From: Tubiluchus corallicola
Lineage: Eukaryota; Priapulida; Priapulimorpha; Priapulimorphida; Tubiluchidae
Reading direction: 5' to 3'
Assembly (NCBI GenBank): GCA_030141605.1
Contig: JAQGDQ010000002.1
Coordinates: 744,001-808,000, forward strand
Length of the DNA stretch: 64,000 bases
The notes beneath the pieces were generated by a model. It had not been told where the DNA came from, ran no database searches, and saw only the letters and a list, made by a program, of their open reading frames with translations. Positions 25,146 to 64,000 of the stretch are shown piece after piece (the first letter of the stretch is position 1; each line of letters opens with the position of its first letter). The position numbers and the translations under genes were made by a program.

Positions 25146-25409
25146 GTAAGTTCATGTAATTGATAAATTTTTTAGTAAGTTAAAATTGAATTTAATCGTA
25201 TTTATGAATACAGTAATTTAATTAAAGTGAGAGATAAGTAAAAGTGGGGCGTCAAATTACTATGGTTATTAGTATTACATATTACATGTAGTTCATTATT
25301 GCCATTACTGTGGCATTAGTTATTACCACTACACTATTAAAAAATAAATATTTATTTATTTATTTGCGTATTTCATGATCTTTTGCAGCTAGTTTTCGCG
25401 TTCTGGTGA
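25093..25409 (+). promoter_or_regulatory. Leader of the MYPT-like gene with two short upstream ORFs
   Basis: The proposed noncoding exon ends at 25145 and joins an acceptor TTTTGCAG ending at 25388. ATG at 25093 opens a 12-codon ORF ending in TAG at 25129-25131. ATG at 25140 reads across the splice junction for eight codons to TGA at 25407-25409. Both end before the main ATG pair at 25454 and 25457. If transcription starts upstream of 25093, they would dampen or regulate main-frame translation. The transcription start itself is not visible. Confidence 0.4.
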
Positions 25410-25453
25410 CTCCATTTAAGATAATCCAAGAGCTGTTTAATTATTTCTCGAGT

Positions 25454-53229
<27,776 letters not shown>

Positions 53230-53596
53230 AATTTATGCATATTTGTTTATCTCTGCATTATCACAGTTTTTATTTAGAAGGATGTAATCATTTGTGGTTG
53301 CAATAACTGGTTGCAAACTTATGAGGGAAGAAAATAAAAATAAAACAAAACAAAACAAAGAAAAATAGGCAAACTTGTAAATTTATAGTGACTCTATAGT
53401 AGAATGCAATATTTTGTCACATCATGGAAACTAGTTATAGTTCAAAGAAAAATATTATCACTTATGAAAATTGTAGATCATTATTATTATACTCAAACAG
53501 GATTTGCTGATTCAGGCAAGTTGCTTTTGTAAATACAGTAGAGTTTGATTAGTGGCCGATATTGCATATCTATAAATAGCACGCCTTTATTATTGA

Positions 53597-53611
53597 AATA
53601 AAACAAATAAA
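53597..53611 (+). terminator. Paired poly(A) signals of the MYPT-like gene
   Basis: Two AATAAA hexamers nine bases apart lie about 370 bases after the stop codon. This is a sensible position for the 3' end of the transcript. Confidence 0.5.
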
Positions 53612-56600
53612 GCTAGTAACATTCTGTAAGTGGCTCACGAAATTTGTCCAGTATAACGCTATACTTATGCAATGCAGCTCTGTTTAATAAAATGCATTTG
53701 AGAATAATATAGATTAAGGACCTGCTTACATATATATATATATATATAATGTTCATCTTAGAATATGTAATATGTATAGTATGTAAAAATTTAAATGTGT
53801 ATCAGCTACAGTAGTGTTTAACTACATTAGGGTTACCCTTTATTATTTAGTAAAAGTACTCATATCAAATCATATTTGTAAAATTTAACGATTTGTGACA
53901 ACTCGATGTATCAAAGCAGAGTTTAAAATGTTTGAACAGAAATGAAAATAGACAATAATGGCAACGTTCTCACCTGCAGTAATACTTAAGTTGAGTTTGA
54001 AGTACAACTTGAGTTTGAAGGCAGTCACAAGAAAGCATGAAAATCAATTTCGTTTTTATATACAGCTTTATTTTCAGTAAGTTTTAACAGAATTTTTTAT
54101 TATACACGACAACATGAAGTTGTAACCTAGCATAATGTATGGACAATTTTCAAATAAATATTAAAGCTGTCAATAATATCACATTTTTTCGTTACATGAA
54201 ATATTTATTTACACTGAAATGTCCATCTCAAGTGACATCATATACGCAAAGTTACCTCAACATCAAACAAGCCATGGATTATGTAGATTCGTCACACTAA
54301 TTACTCTGCAATAAAATATCACAGTACTGAAACCGATAACTTCCATAAAATTTTGTAAACTGAAAAACTTGTCGTACCAGCCAAAATGTTTACATGTACT
54401 CCTAATAAATGACTCATCTGCAAAATATTTGTAACATCAAAAAAGCAAGTTAAATGTGTATACTCTGAAAAATTTTAAAATTTAAATTCCTCTACTATTT
54501 CAGGCACAGTTCAGCTTCATGCTTTTGACAATCACTATCTACCTAGAGTACATATTCACAAAACCAAGAAATGTTAATTTTTTTAACAAACATTCAGCAT
54601 TAACCTCTTATATAGTAGTGATGTGGACTAAATAAAGCAAGGCTGGCCTTATTTTAAGCGAAACGATTTCTCCCAGGCCTTCCTTGCCTTCAGGGCATTA
54701 TGAGGTCCATGTGTGCCAATGCAGGTGATGATTCTTTCCATTTATATAAAAGGTCCAGGTGACCATTTATATAAAAAGATGGTCCAATCAAAAGCATTTA
54801 AGGAAATTGTCATTAGCAGGTAAAAACAGAGCAGTGAAATATAACTAACTATGGCCCAAATAAAGAGATTTTTATGCACTGGGTGGGCTTAATATGTATA
54901 CTTAAATAGGGCTAGGACTAGGACTAGTGCACAGGATTGCGATTCACGATAAATAAGCCCTTCTGGACACTTGCTTTTGCTGGACAATAATTTTATTGTC
55001 TCTCGGTTTTCCCCAAGAATTGTGGGTTCCTTTCCATAAATAATGCCTCATGTCCACATCACTATTAACATACAAGTGAATATTAATTTCTTTTAACACC
55101 ACCTGGGTGCATTAAGATTAAAACATTTACAAATTTTGTGATATTCCCACAGGAAATGACAAACTTATCTGAGGCTTGACTTGTAAATAGGTGTTTATAC
55201 ACCTCCAGGGTGTATCAAAAAATATAATTGAGGTTTTCCCATCTACCAGCAGTAAGGCAGCATAGACATTAGTGCCATAACAACAACTCCAATGTTTGTT
55301 TATTGTGCACATAGGGAATCTATTCACATATAATGGGAATTTCAATAAATAATATGATGGCTGAATGTTGTTCTATTGTGAAAGTTCCCATAATTTTATA
55401 TTATAATTATCATCATATGTGCTTAACAGCAAGCACTTTGCTAATTGTCTAGCAATATCAATGCATCAATTAGTTCGCAAAACTGTAAATGTAAAACTGT
55501 ACAGAAATACATAATATTTGAGCAATTACCCACTCATACAATAGACTACTGTACAATACTACCATGGCAACACAAATATGGAACTAAACAAGAAATGGGC
55601 ACAAACTTCTCACCAGGTGCTCTAGTGGGAATTGCCTGTCAGCACTGCTGCAGTTAATGTATCACGTACACTGCTGTAATACACTAAAGTCAAAAAACCA
55701 CACAAATATAACATTTCTCAGTCAAAATATCTTTTTCTACTAGAAACAACTATTGGCAATATTTTTTCCAGACATCTTAAGCATTACGGGGTACTCGCTA
55801 TAATGCAATTAGGTTTGTAAATGATTACCACGGTGCATTAATGTAAGAGGAAAATGTAAGTTCCAATGTTATTTAGATGAGCAATAAACAAAGCTACTAT
55901 TTATAAAGGGGCTATGACTAATAATTATAAGGAATCACATTGGGTAAAAGGCTTATGTAATTACGTTACAATATTAAAAATTCATGTAACTCTCTGTACA
56001 ACTTGTCTTCCTGAACAGAATACATATTTGCATAACTTAATACCAAATGATATGCAATGAATATATAACAGCAAATATTTTGTGCACTAATATCTTACAG
56101 TAACTACTACTGTACAGCATGCATATGCGTTAAATAATTATCTACATATTATTGTTCATTGTTATATATTTACAAAGAACTATGTAAATTAGCATTAACA
56201 TCTTTGGTACAATGATATAACTGACCTACCATAGTTAAACAATGTACAAGTCTACAAACTATGTCAATATTAATAATTATACATATGTATATACCCAATA
56301 GTATAATATATACTGTGGTAATTCTATCTAAAAAAACTTTCAATACTGAAAGCTTTAGTTGCATTGGATAATTTTGAATATAATTTATGGTTTAAGTTGT
56401 GACTCAATACATAGACATTTGCAATAGCCTATACTAATATACTGAGACCTGCTTTGATATGACTTAGACACACATACATGGAAATCACAGACTAATAGTG
56501 TCAAATGTAAGATTTTATACATTGCCATGCTTTGCCCAAGATATATATATATATATATTACATTATATAAATATACACACATTCATATGTACACAAATAA

Positions 56601-56707
56601 ATAACATTATTCTAATCTAATGTCTTATATCTAAATGGATTTAGAGCACAATTTATTGTTAACTGACATATTCTAAATCATTCTAACCAGCCATGTTGAC
56701 TGTAGCT

Positions 56708-56787
56708 TGTAGTACAGTTGTTGACACATGACTTGTAGTACAGTTGTTGACACATGACTTGTAGTACAGTTGTTGTACAAATGACTT
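56708..56787 (+). repeat. 26-bp tandem repeat, three copies
   Basis: Units starting at 56708, 56734 and 56760 share TGTAGTACAGTTGTTG; the first two are identical and continue ACACATGACT, while the third diverges at its end. The near identity of the copies suggests a recent local expansion in the RasGRP 3' flank. Confidence 0.95.
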
Positions 56788-57209
56788 CTAAAGAAAGTGA
56801 ATTATGAAGAACATTTTGTATTAAGCTCATCAAAAACCTCATTATACATGCATAAAGTTCTTTCAGATCTACTGTAGGCTTTAATTTTATAAGCATCACA
56901 CTTGTCTGGATGACATGAAATTACATTTATTCATAAGTTATAAGCCAAACTCAGAGCCAGTAGCTTTGACCATTTGGATCATAAACAAAAATAACAACAG
57001 GATGGATGCTGTATTTTTGAAACTGGGTTCTAATAACAATGCAATAGAGGATTACAATGCCCATTAAGCATCACCACATAGACAAATGCAGAAATTCTTG
57101 CAATGCTAGAATACGTTTTGCTTAATTTTAATGTTACCGTACATACAAAGCAAAATATCAGACTTTAGAAAATTTATCATTTTTGAATACTTTGTGATTC
57201 AATTATAAT

Positions 57210-60200
57210 TTACACCTGTGTGTCTTTCTGTATATTGAAAGTGTCCATCTGGTTCAGGATGAAGGTAACTGTGTGCTCTCGGATGATGTTGATGTGCTCA
57301 CGCAATGTCCGCACTTCCTCTGAGGCGCATTCCAGTTTTGATCGGAGTTCGACATTTTCGCTTTGTAACTTGCCTCGCTCCTGTGCAAAACAAACACAAA
57401 TTCATCAACAAAAAGTAAAACTGACCAATCAACAAAAACTGTTATCTCTTTTATAGCCTCTCTCAATCAGCTGGAATTTCAGTTTTCCAGGCTAAACCTA
57501 AGGTGTTCTGTTCGATGCCTGATTCATGGCCACCCATTTTAAGGAAAATTCGGTAGTATGCAAATCTACAGAATATTCACTCGTTTTTTATTTAGTGCAA
57601 ACATAGCAAAAAACCTGTTATGTAAATCCCTGCAATTACATCAATTAGAATTGCTTGCGTTCTCCCTTTATTTAATACTAAATATGAAAACCTGGAAATG
57701 GATAAAAATACCACGCTGTAATGCATCATTTTGGCGTTTCTTACAAATTTGGTAAATTATCACTATGATGAGTTGGAAAAATGACTTCCTCAAAACGTCA
57801 AGCATTAGCTTAAAACAAGCTAACAACTTTGTGAATATACAAGTCATTAATGTTTCTATTTTTTCCTTTTCCTGATCTGTTTTCGTGCACTACATTCTAA
57901 TGGCGTCAGACTGTGAAACGTGAATTCTAATAATTGGCAGGTTGTCAATGCTTCTATTCCTGTTCCTGTTTTATTTAATGTTATAACCTGTTAGCCAGCA
58001 CTTTCAAGTAGGTAAAATAATTTGCTATAAATGCACCGTTATGCAGCAGACAAATGAATGCAGGCAGCAGCAAACACAGTGATGCTGTGGAGTGTTTGAT
58101 GCTAATAAGCAAACTATACAAGCAGGCAGTTCTTGACGTTGCTACATATTTTTTTAATTACTTACAGGTATACATTCTACACAAATGATGCATTAACAGA
58201 ATATCTTGAAACATAAACATTGAATACAAAAACAAAATCTAAAGAACAAAAATAAAAGCACAAAAACAATATGTACCGATGATATACCTCCTCGACTTCT
58301 GAGAGGCGGGTGAGAAGGGCTGAGTGACTATCATCATCATAGCAACGAATGCTGATGGCGCTGTAGGCATTGCTGTCGTTATGGTTAGCACTAGACAGAT
58401 CAGAAGGTAATCTGTTTAACGAAGGAACAGCATCCTGTAAAAGTTTAAGCATTACAAAAATAGAATATTTAAAATAAAAATATGGTAACACTCACAGCAG
58501 TGAAATGGTCACCAAAGAACAATAAAAATCTGTTAAATAGGACTACAAGTTGAATAATGCCAAGGCATTAGGAATCCCGTTGATTAGTTTTTGCCTTTCG
58601 GAACCATGCACCATAGACTGGCCGCAAATGAAATGAAATCTTTTTGTTGAGTCCACAAAAAGTTTAAACGGTATCCTACACTCTTAAACATTTTCCTAAC
58701 TTTGTTTTTGATAACATTTAAAAACAGTCACCATCTATTGAAACTAATCACACTTCCTAATAAACTCAATTTTTTCCAATTCAATAGATTTATTTTGCAA
58801 TAAAACAATTAAATGTACAGAAACTAAAAACTACAGTGCAACTCCATTTTGGAAGTTCTAATTATTTTGTAGTTTTGATTTCAAGGTTGTCAATTAATCA
58901 GACCTGCGAACCATTTGATGTAGAAATGAGTTAGAAACATAGAAAGCCCGGGGATCATTTTGCCCCTGGCAGTGGTACAAGGAAGGTAAATTATGTATGA
59001 AAATTTTTTGCTCTTTTCGGTATCAGAATCAAATTATCAAAAAATTGGAGCAAAAAATTTTTAAAAAATTAAGATAATTTTTGGGCACTATTGAGCTTTC
59101 TTATGCTGTTATTGCAGTTCACTATGTTTTGTACATAAATAATGTCTTTTGTACACATGAAAAAAGCTCAATAGCACCTAAACGTGCTTAATTTTCAATA
59201 ATTATAATACTCTAAACAGTAATATACATCGTGAAACTCATAGACCCTACGGTATTATTGACAGTAGTACTACTAATTGTGTTGTGATTAGTACTGATTT
59301 GGATAATGAGTTATTAGAACTGAACAGAGACTTGTCTCTATCATAAGTCTAGTGGTATAACACTGGACTTGTAATTCAAATATCTGGTTCAAATCTAGGC
59401 TCAGTCTTGAATTCATTTTCTTTTTTTATTTAAATGTCATTTTAAAAAAGTAATCCTGAATTCTTTTTATCATAGCTATTTCTCTTACGTATACACAATA
59501 TATATGTCACACAAAAAATTCTCTAGTTCAAATCATTTTTATTTCAAATTTTAAAATAGTGGCAGAAAGTATGGCAGCAAATTTTAACAGAGTGACACAA
59601 AGAAGGAAGAAGCAGAATTAGCAGACTGATGACAAAGAGCAAGAAAAAACCCGCAAACAATACAATATACAGTTTCAAGAAACTGTGCTGTGTTAGAATT
59701 AGTAACTAATTGCATTGAATGCATTTAGCAAACATATTTAGTAGATCAGCATCATTATAACATGAACAATTAAACATTTCTGTGTAACTGCTTAAACATT
59801 TCTGTGTAATTGCATTGTTGTTTCATAACTTCTAAGAGCTTTGTACTATACAGACTTTTTATAATGCATCTAAAGTAAAAGCCCAGTTATTCTTTATGTG
59901 AATAAAATCATCTACTTGTAAAGAAGAGAAACTTATCATGAAATCAAATTTCAACGTTTTCATGTGCGACAACCACAATGATTATTTAATAAAACATGAT
60001 AATTAGAATATTTGTGATCCTGTACATGCAAATTTTGCGCTTGGTAAACTTCTCCAGCGTACCATAGTCTGACGTTACGGCAGTAATCAGCAGACAGTTG
60101 TTACTGCAGAAACCAGGACAGTTCATAAGAGATCTCGTTACTGCCACTGAAACTTCAGCTAATTAAACCAATTATTTGTACTTATTAAATTATTAGCACA

Positions 60201-63200
60201 TGTACTGGGCTAAAAGTTTTATATATTAGACGTTTTTAAAGGAAGTGCAAAAGTGAGATTTTAATCCTTGATTGATGCTAGTATGAAATTGATGGATTAG
60301 ATGTGATTTGGTGGACATTTAGGTCTGTCAGTTATCATGTTTATTAATTTTGCTAAACGTTTACACCACATTGTGGTTCCATTTAAATCAACCAAGTTAT
60401 TAAACCTAATATGCGGCTATTTATTACTACAAGAATGGAATTTTTATGTAAAAATCCGCCAAATTGCCATAAAAATAAATCATAAATTAATAGCCAGATC
60501 GGTAAATAATACCCGATGTGTGCATTTGGCACCTCTTACAAAACAGGAAACCATTATTCAAATATGCTCTCCGCTGTCCCACTTCGTTGTACTAGCTAAC
60601 TGTTCACAGACCATGAATAACAGAAAGGTTAATAAAATATTTTTGCCAGGGGAAGGAGGAAGCCCAATATATATATAAAAACAATGTTATTTCTTAACCA
60701 AGTGGTTAAATATCTAAAAGCAATTCTTTCTTACTGTTTATTGCAAACAAAAAGAAGAAAACACCCTTTGACTACAAGTCATTAACTGCCAACTGTTTTG
60801 GTATTAGGCAGTTAGTGCTATTATTAGTTGGAATTACCATGCTTACACTGCATAATGTATTCCAACGAGTCTGTGGGCTGCATAGTATTGGAATATTTTA
60901 ACTGCACTTAATTCTGGAACACAACATCATAGGAAGCTGTCTTTTCACCAGAATGCGCAAAATTCTCAGAAAATCATGTTAGTGTAAATAACTTTCTCAG
61001 TAAGAGAACCTACTTGGAAAAAAGGTGGCAGGGTGGGCCAGTCCATCCTCAGTAAAGTACTAAACAGATCGCGAACCTTAGCGCAAAAGTAAAATCATCT
61101 AATTACTCACTTAATTAGTTATTATTTTACAAAATCAAGCAAAATATTGTTTCAAAAGATGTTCCTTTCACTTTTGTGAAAATGATGGTGAGGCTAGGCT
61201 TTTACTTTAATGGCAGCTGTATTAGAGTTTACATGTAACAAGTGAAAATGTAACATACAAACATACATACTAATATGCAAAAGATGGGCAATATAGATTA
61301 GTTTTGCATTCTGCTTGCCACAGTTAGGTACAAATATAGTTTCGAGTTGAGTATAAATGTCATGTTATGAATATAAATGTTGTGTCTACGAAAAGTAAAC
61401 TACTACTAAAGTGCTGCCAAACTAACAGTTCCACTTGCAAGATAGAGATACTGCAGAAATTTTGTAAAAAAATCCTACCGCAAAGACACTGTCGGGCGTA
61501 TGCAATTGACTATCTGCACTCAAGGTTGCTCGATGAAATTCGTTATCACTATCCTGATTTTCTGCTTTCACATCTAAAGTGAGTCTAGATAGCAAACTGT
61601 CTTGACTTCCATCATCAAACTGCTGTGATAGCAACTGTTGCTGTAACAACTCATCATCCACATCACCACTAATAAAAATACAAGCATAATATTTAGAAGC
61701 AAAAACTTATTGTTTTAAAATGCTGTTACACTGGATCAAAATAGCTGCAAACAAATGCAGAAGAGGAATCACAGTTTATTTTGCGCAAAGTATTCCACAG
61801 TAAAGCTTGATAATTGTGATGACAATTATATCCAAAAACTTTTGACGCATTTCATAATTATGCAAAAACATCTTTTCGCATTGCTTTATTACCTGTCATC
61901 AATTAACTGATCAACACACTCAGACTTCGATCGAAATCTAACTCGTCTGTGCTCTGGGGCACTTTGACTTCGACAAACACATGCAGCTGGATCAGCTTCT
62001 ACTGGATCATCTGTTTGAGTACCACGCTGTTGACTGACCGTTGAGTTATTCCGACGTTTGCTTCTTTGATTGAGCTTTCGTTTCATCGCTACTGACAAGT
62101 CTAAAAAAACACAAATCATCTTTTAATTTATTGAATATTTATTTTATTATACCAGCTGGATAACAATACTAACAAATTTGCAACTTAAGATGCAACTCTC
62201 CATCTCTTTCCAAATCTTTAAATTCCAGGTAGAATGCAAATCCTAGTAAACAGTGTTAAAGATAAAACAAATAAGATAAAGATATCACAAATGGGCAGTT
62301 ATCTCACTCCATCTTATAAATTTCATGTGGAAACTACTTTAAAACTTTCTATCATATATTTTGTTTTGCATTAAAATAGATTAATTAACTTTTCTTATAA
62401 TTAATTCTATGTGTACAGCTGAAAATTATTTGACAACAACAATTTTTACAACAATTAATTAGGGTACATTTAAAATTTATCCTAAAGCAGAAAACATGTT
62501 GCTAGTGAATTCATCAAGGGGCGAAAGGGAATACCTGGGTAGTCATGATGCGAGCTTTGCTACGGGCCTAGTTAGTAAATGGATCAGTGCTAGAAAAACT
62601 GAGGGCTTTTCTTGCCATTATGTACTCGATCATTTCTGCATTGAAGGGAAATTATATGCACTCAAAATGTAGTTATTTCAATTCAGCAGAATAAACTTAG
62701 AAAATCAGCCAGACTCCATTCCTACCACAACCATTTACTTCTTACTTTTTTAATAGTATACCCATTATTTGAGTGTTAGGTTCACAATGTGCCAAACTAT
62801 ATAAAAAAACTGTCCTGCTCGAACACTTACCTCTTCTAGAAAGAAATTCAATTAACGCTATTTTAAGATTCCTGTGCCAGATAAATAAAGGTCTAATTTT
62901 TTATAAGCCACAAATTAGAATAAAATAATAAATACCTGCACTAGAAAATGAACTAGAACGTCCATGGTTAAGTCCGGGTGATGACTGTGGTTGCCGCCTA
63001 CACTCCATTACGACACTGTCTTTACAGTGTTTGTGAGCATTAATTCCACAATCTTTACACTTTTGGCCCTGCTTGATTAGACCCCATAGCTAAATTGAAA
63101 TTAGCAAGTTGATAATACATGTTTACACAGAATAAATGACCGTTCCTAAGTCAAGAAAACTTTGGATGTCCATCGACATTTAACTTTTGTCCATCAATGC

Positions 63201-63939
63201 TATTTTGATATTTTTCTAAAGATTGGAAAAAATGTTGTTTGAGTTATTGTTAGACAATTACGTCAAAGGTTTACATATTTTTAGTCAGTTAAAAAAGTTG
63301 AATGAAATGAATAAACATGAATTATTTAAAAAGTCATCGAGTCATGCAAATTGCACCCACCAGGCCTGTGCAATGAATGCAAAAGGTCGGCTTGAAATAC
63401 GTGGCTTCATGAAAATCATGTTTGAAACCCTTCCGAAGTGCAACATAACAATTTGCACGAACAAAGTACTTTTTCATTTCTTCTTTGCTAATCATTCCAT
63501 CTCTGCAAAATGAAAACCAAGAGAAATATTTTTAAAATTTGAAGAATAATAAATTTCTAAGGAAACAGGCCTATAGGCAAAACAAGTTCTAACATATCAG
63601 AAAATTCCTGAGTTGCAAGTTATTAGTTTCCTCTACAAGACACTTATTTTTTTCATTCAGAAGAATCTACAAGAAACAATTTTATATTATCTATTAAAGC
63701 ACATATTATCATATGAAGGAAATAAATCTTACTTGTCAGCATCCAAAACACAGAAGGAATCGATGAATGGAAAATTACTGGCTATCTGATCAAACTCTGT
63801 CTGAGATATAAATCCATCCCGATCGTGATCATAGTTTTTGAATACAGCCTGTAATAGTATATGATACATATCACTGAAAAGTCAGGCAATGTGAATAAAC
63901 ATTTTAACATTGGAACATTTACCGAAAGATCTAATCCAC
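57210..63939 (-). CDS. RAS guanyl-releasing protein (RasGRP), C-terminal half (continues off right edge)
   Basis: Exons in transcript order: 63939-63923 (17-nt microexon, tentative), 63848-63733, 63502-63361, 63089-62936, 62100-61893, 61668-61479, 58434-58288 and 57380-57210. Phases agree throughout. RasGRPs load GTP onto Ras/Rap at membranes in response to diacylglycerol and calcium. Two canonical EF-hand loops are visible, [12 protein letters not shown] and [12 protein letters not shown]. The C1 domain fits the full HX12CX2CX13CX2CX4HX2CX7C pattern, from [14 protein letters not shown] to [11 protein letters not shown], with Pro, Gly and Gln at positions used for diacylglycerol binding. A Ser-, Gln- and Asp-rich tail follows, then a C-terminal coiled coil ([19 protein letters not shown]) ending [16 protein letters not shown]. 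The REM and CDC25 catalytic domains are outside the window. Between the EF hands, [11 protein letters not shown] has two residues more than the vertebrate FPFSFC. Confidence 0.93.
59341..59430 (+). mobile_element. tRNA-derived SINE-like element (copy 2)
   Basis: A-box-like AGTCTAGTGGT (59346-59356), an anticodon-arm-like TGGA-CTTGTAA-TTCA (anticodon TGT, as in tRNA-Thr), and a T arm TCTGG-TTCAAAT-CTAGG with B box GGTTCAAATCT are present. The 5' side does not pair with the expected acceptor strand and the variable region is short, so it is not a working tRNA gene. A T-run tail follows. It is antisense within a RasGRP intron and resembles the copy at 26272. Confidence 0.5.
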
Positions 63940-64000
63940 CTAGAAACGTGTAATTTAAATAAATAAAATAAACTTTTGTTACGGTGTGAAATGCTGTTAC

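Larger units (their letters stand above)
53230..57209. other. Convergent intergenic region, 3' UTRs of MYPT-like gene and RasGRP
   Basis: No conserved coding sequence on either strand. MYPT-like poly(A) candidates are AATAAA at 53597-53602 and 53606-53611, about 370 bases after its stop. A RasGRP (-) candidate is at 56936-56941, about 270 bases after its stop. TA microsatellites lie near 53728-53748 and 56540-56560, and a 26-bp tandem repeat near 56708. Confidence 0.55.

Noticed and set aside
56708-56787. CRISPR-like repeat array
   Set aside because: The units are directly adjacent with no unique spacers, and the context is an animal genome.
59341-59412. Functional tRNA-Thr (UGU)
   Set aside because: T arm and anticodon arm fold, but no acceptor stem can be formed and the variable region is short.

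Overview
The window is animal nuclear DNA. It is AT-rich, with GT-AG introns of about 0.1 to 11 kb, short phased exons, AATAAA-type poly(A) signals and many microsatellites and small inverted-repeat transposons. The gene set (bestrophin, CDC37, ADHFE1, a MYPT-type protein, an alpha-1,3-fucosyltransferase and RasGRP) is metazoan. The phylum cannot be fixed from the sequence alone; an invertebrate, perhaps non-bilaterian, is my inference from gene spacing and the repeat types. All exon models below were built by hand from conserved protein sequence, splice signals and reading-frame phase, and none has transcript support.

Layout. 1-2311 (-): first three coding exons of a bestrophin chloride channel; the rest lies off the left edge. 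5061-6004: a young-looking non-autonomous DNA transposon with 38-bp perfect terminal inverted repeats (TIRs), 5-bp target duplications and dense internal palindromes, ending 115 bp before the CDC37 start codon. 6120-13249 (+): complete CDC37, ten coding exons, with a decayed LINE fragment in intron 1. 15608-24881 (-): complete ADHFE1 (hydroxyacid-oxoacid transhydrogenase), twelve coding exons, convergent with CDC37. 25093-53229 (+): a gene head-to-head with ADHFE1 that encodes only the C-terminal half of a myosin phosphatase targeting subunit (MYPT/PPP1R12): an inhibitory RRST phosphosite plus coiled coil, without ankyrin repeats. It has a 21-nt microexon that builds a second basic-RST site. 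43070-44239 (+): an intronless fucosyltransferase nested in the 11.4-kb intron of that gene. 57210-63939 (-): the C-terminal half of RasGRP (two EF hands, C1 domain, coiled-coil tail), continuing off the right edge.

The genes do not form a pathway or operon. The functional links are spatial: a divergent bestrophin/CDC37 spacer invaded by a transposon, a compact bidirectional ADHFE1/MYPT-like promoter, and a nested gene. The large MYPT-like introns hold most of the repeats: tRNA- and 5S-like SINEs, three inverted-repeat elements, a thrice-repeated ~230-bp unit, and tri- and dinucleotide tracts. The most notable candidate is the ankyrin-less MYPT-like gene with its phosphosite-building microexon.
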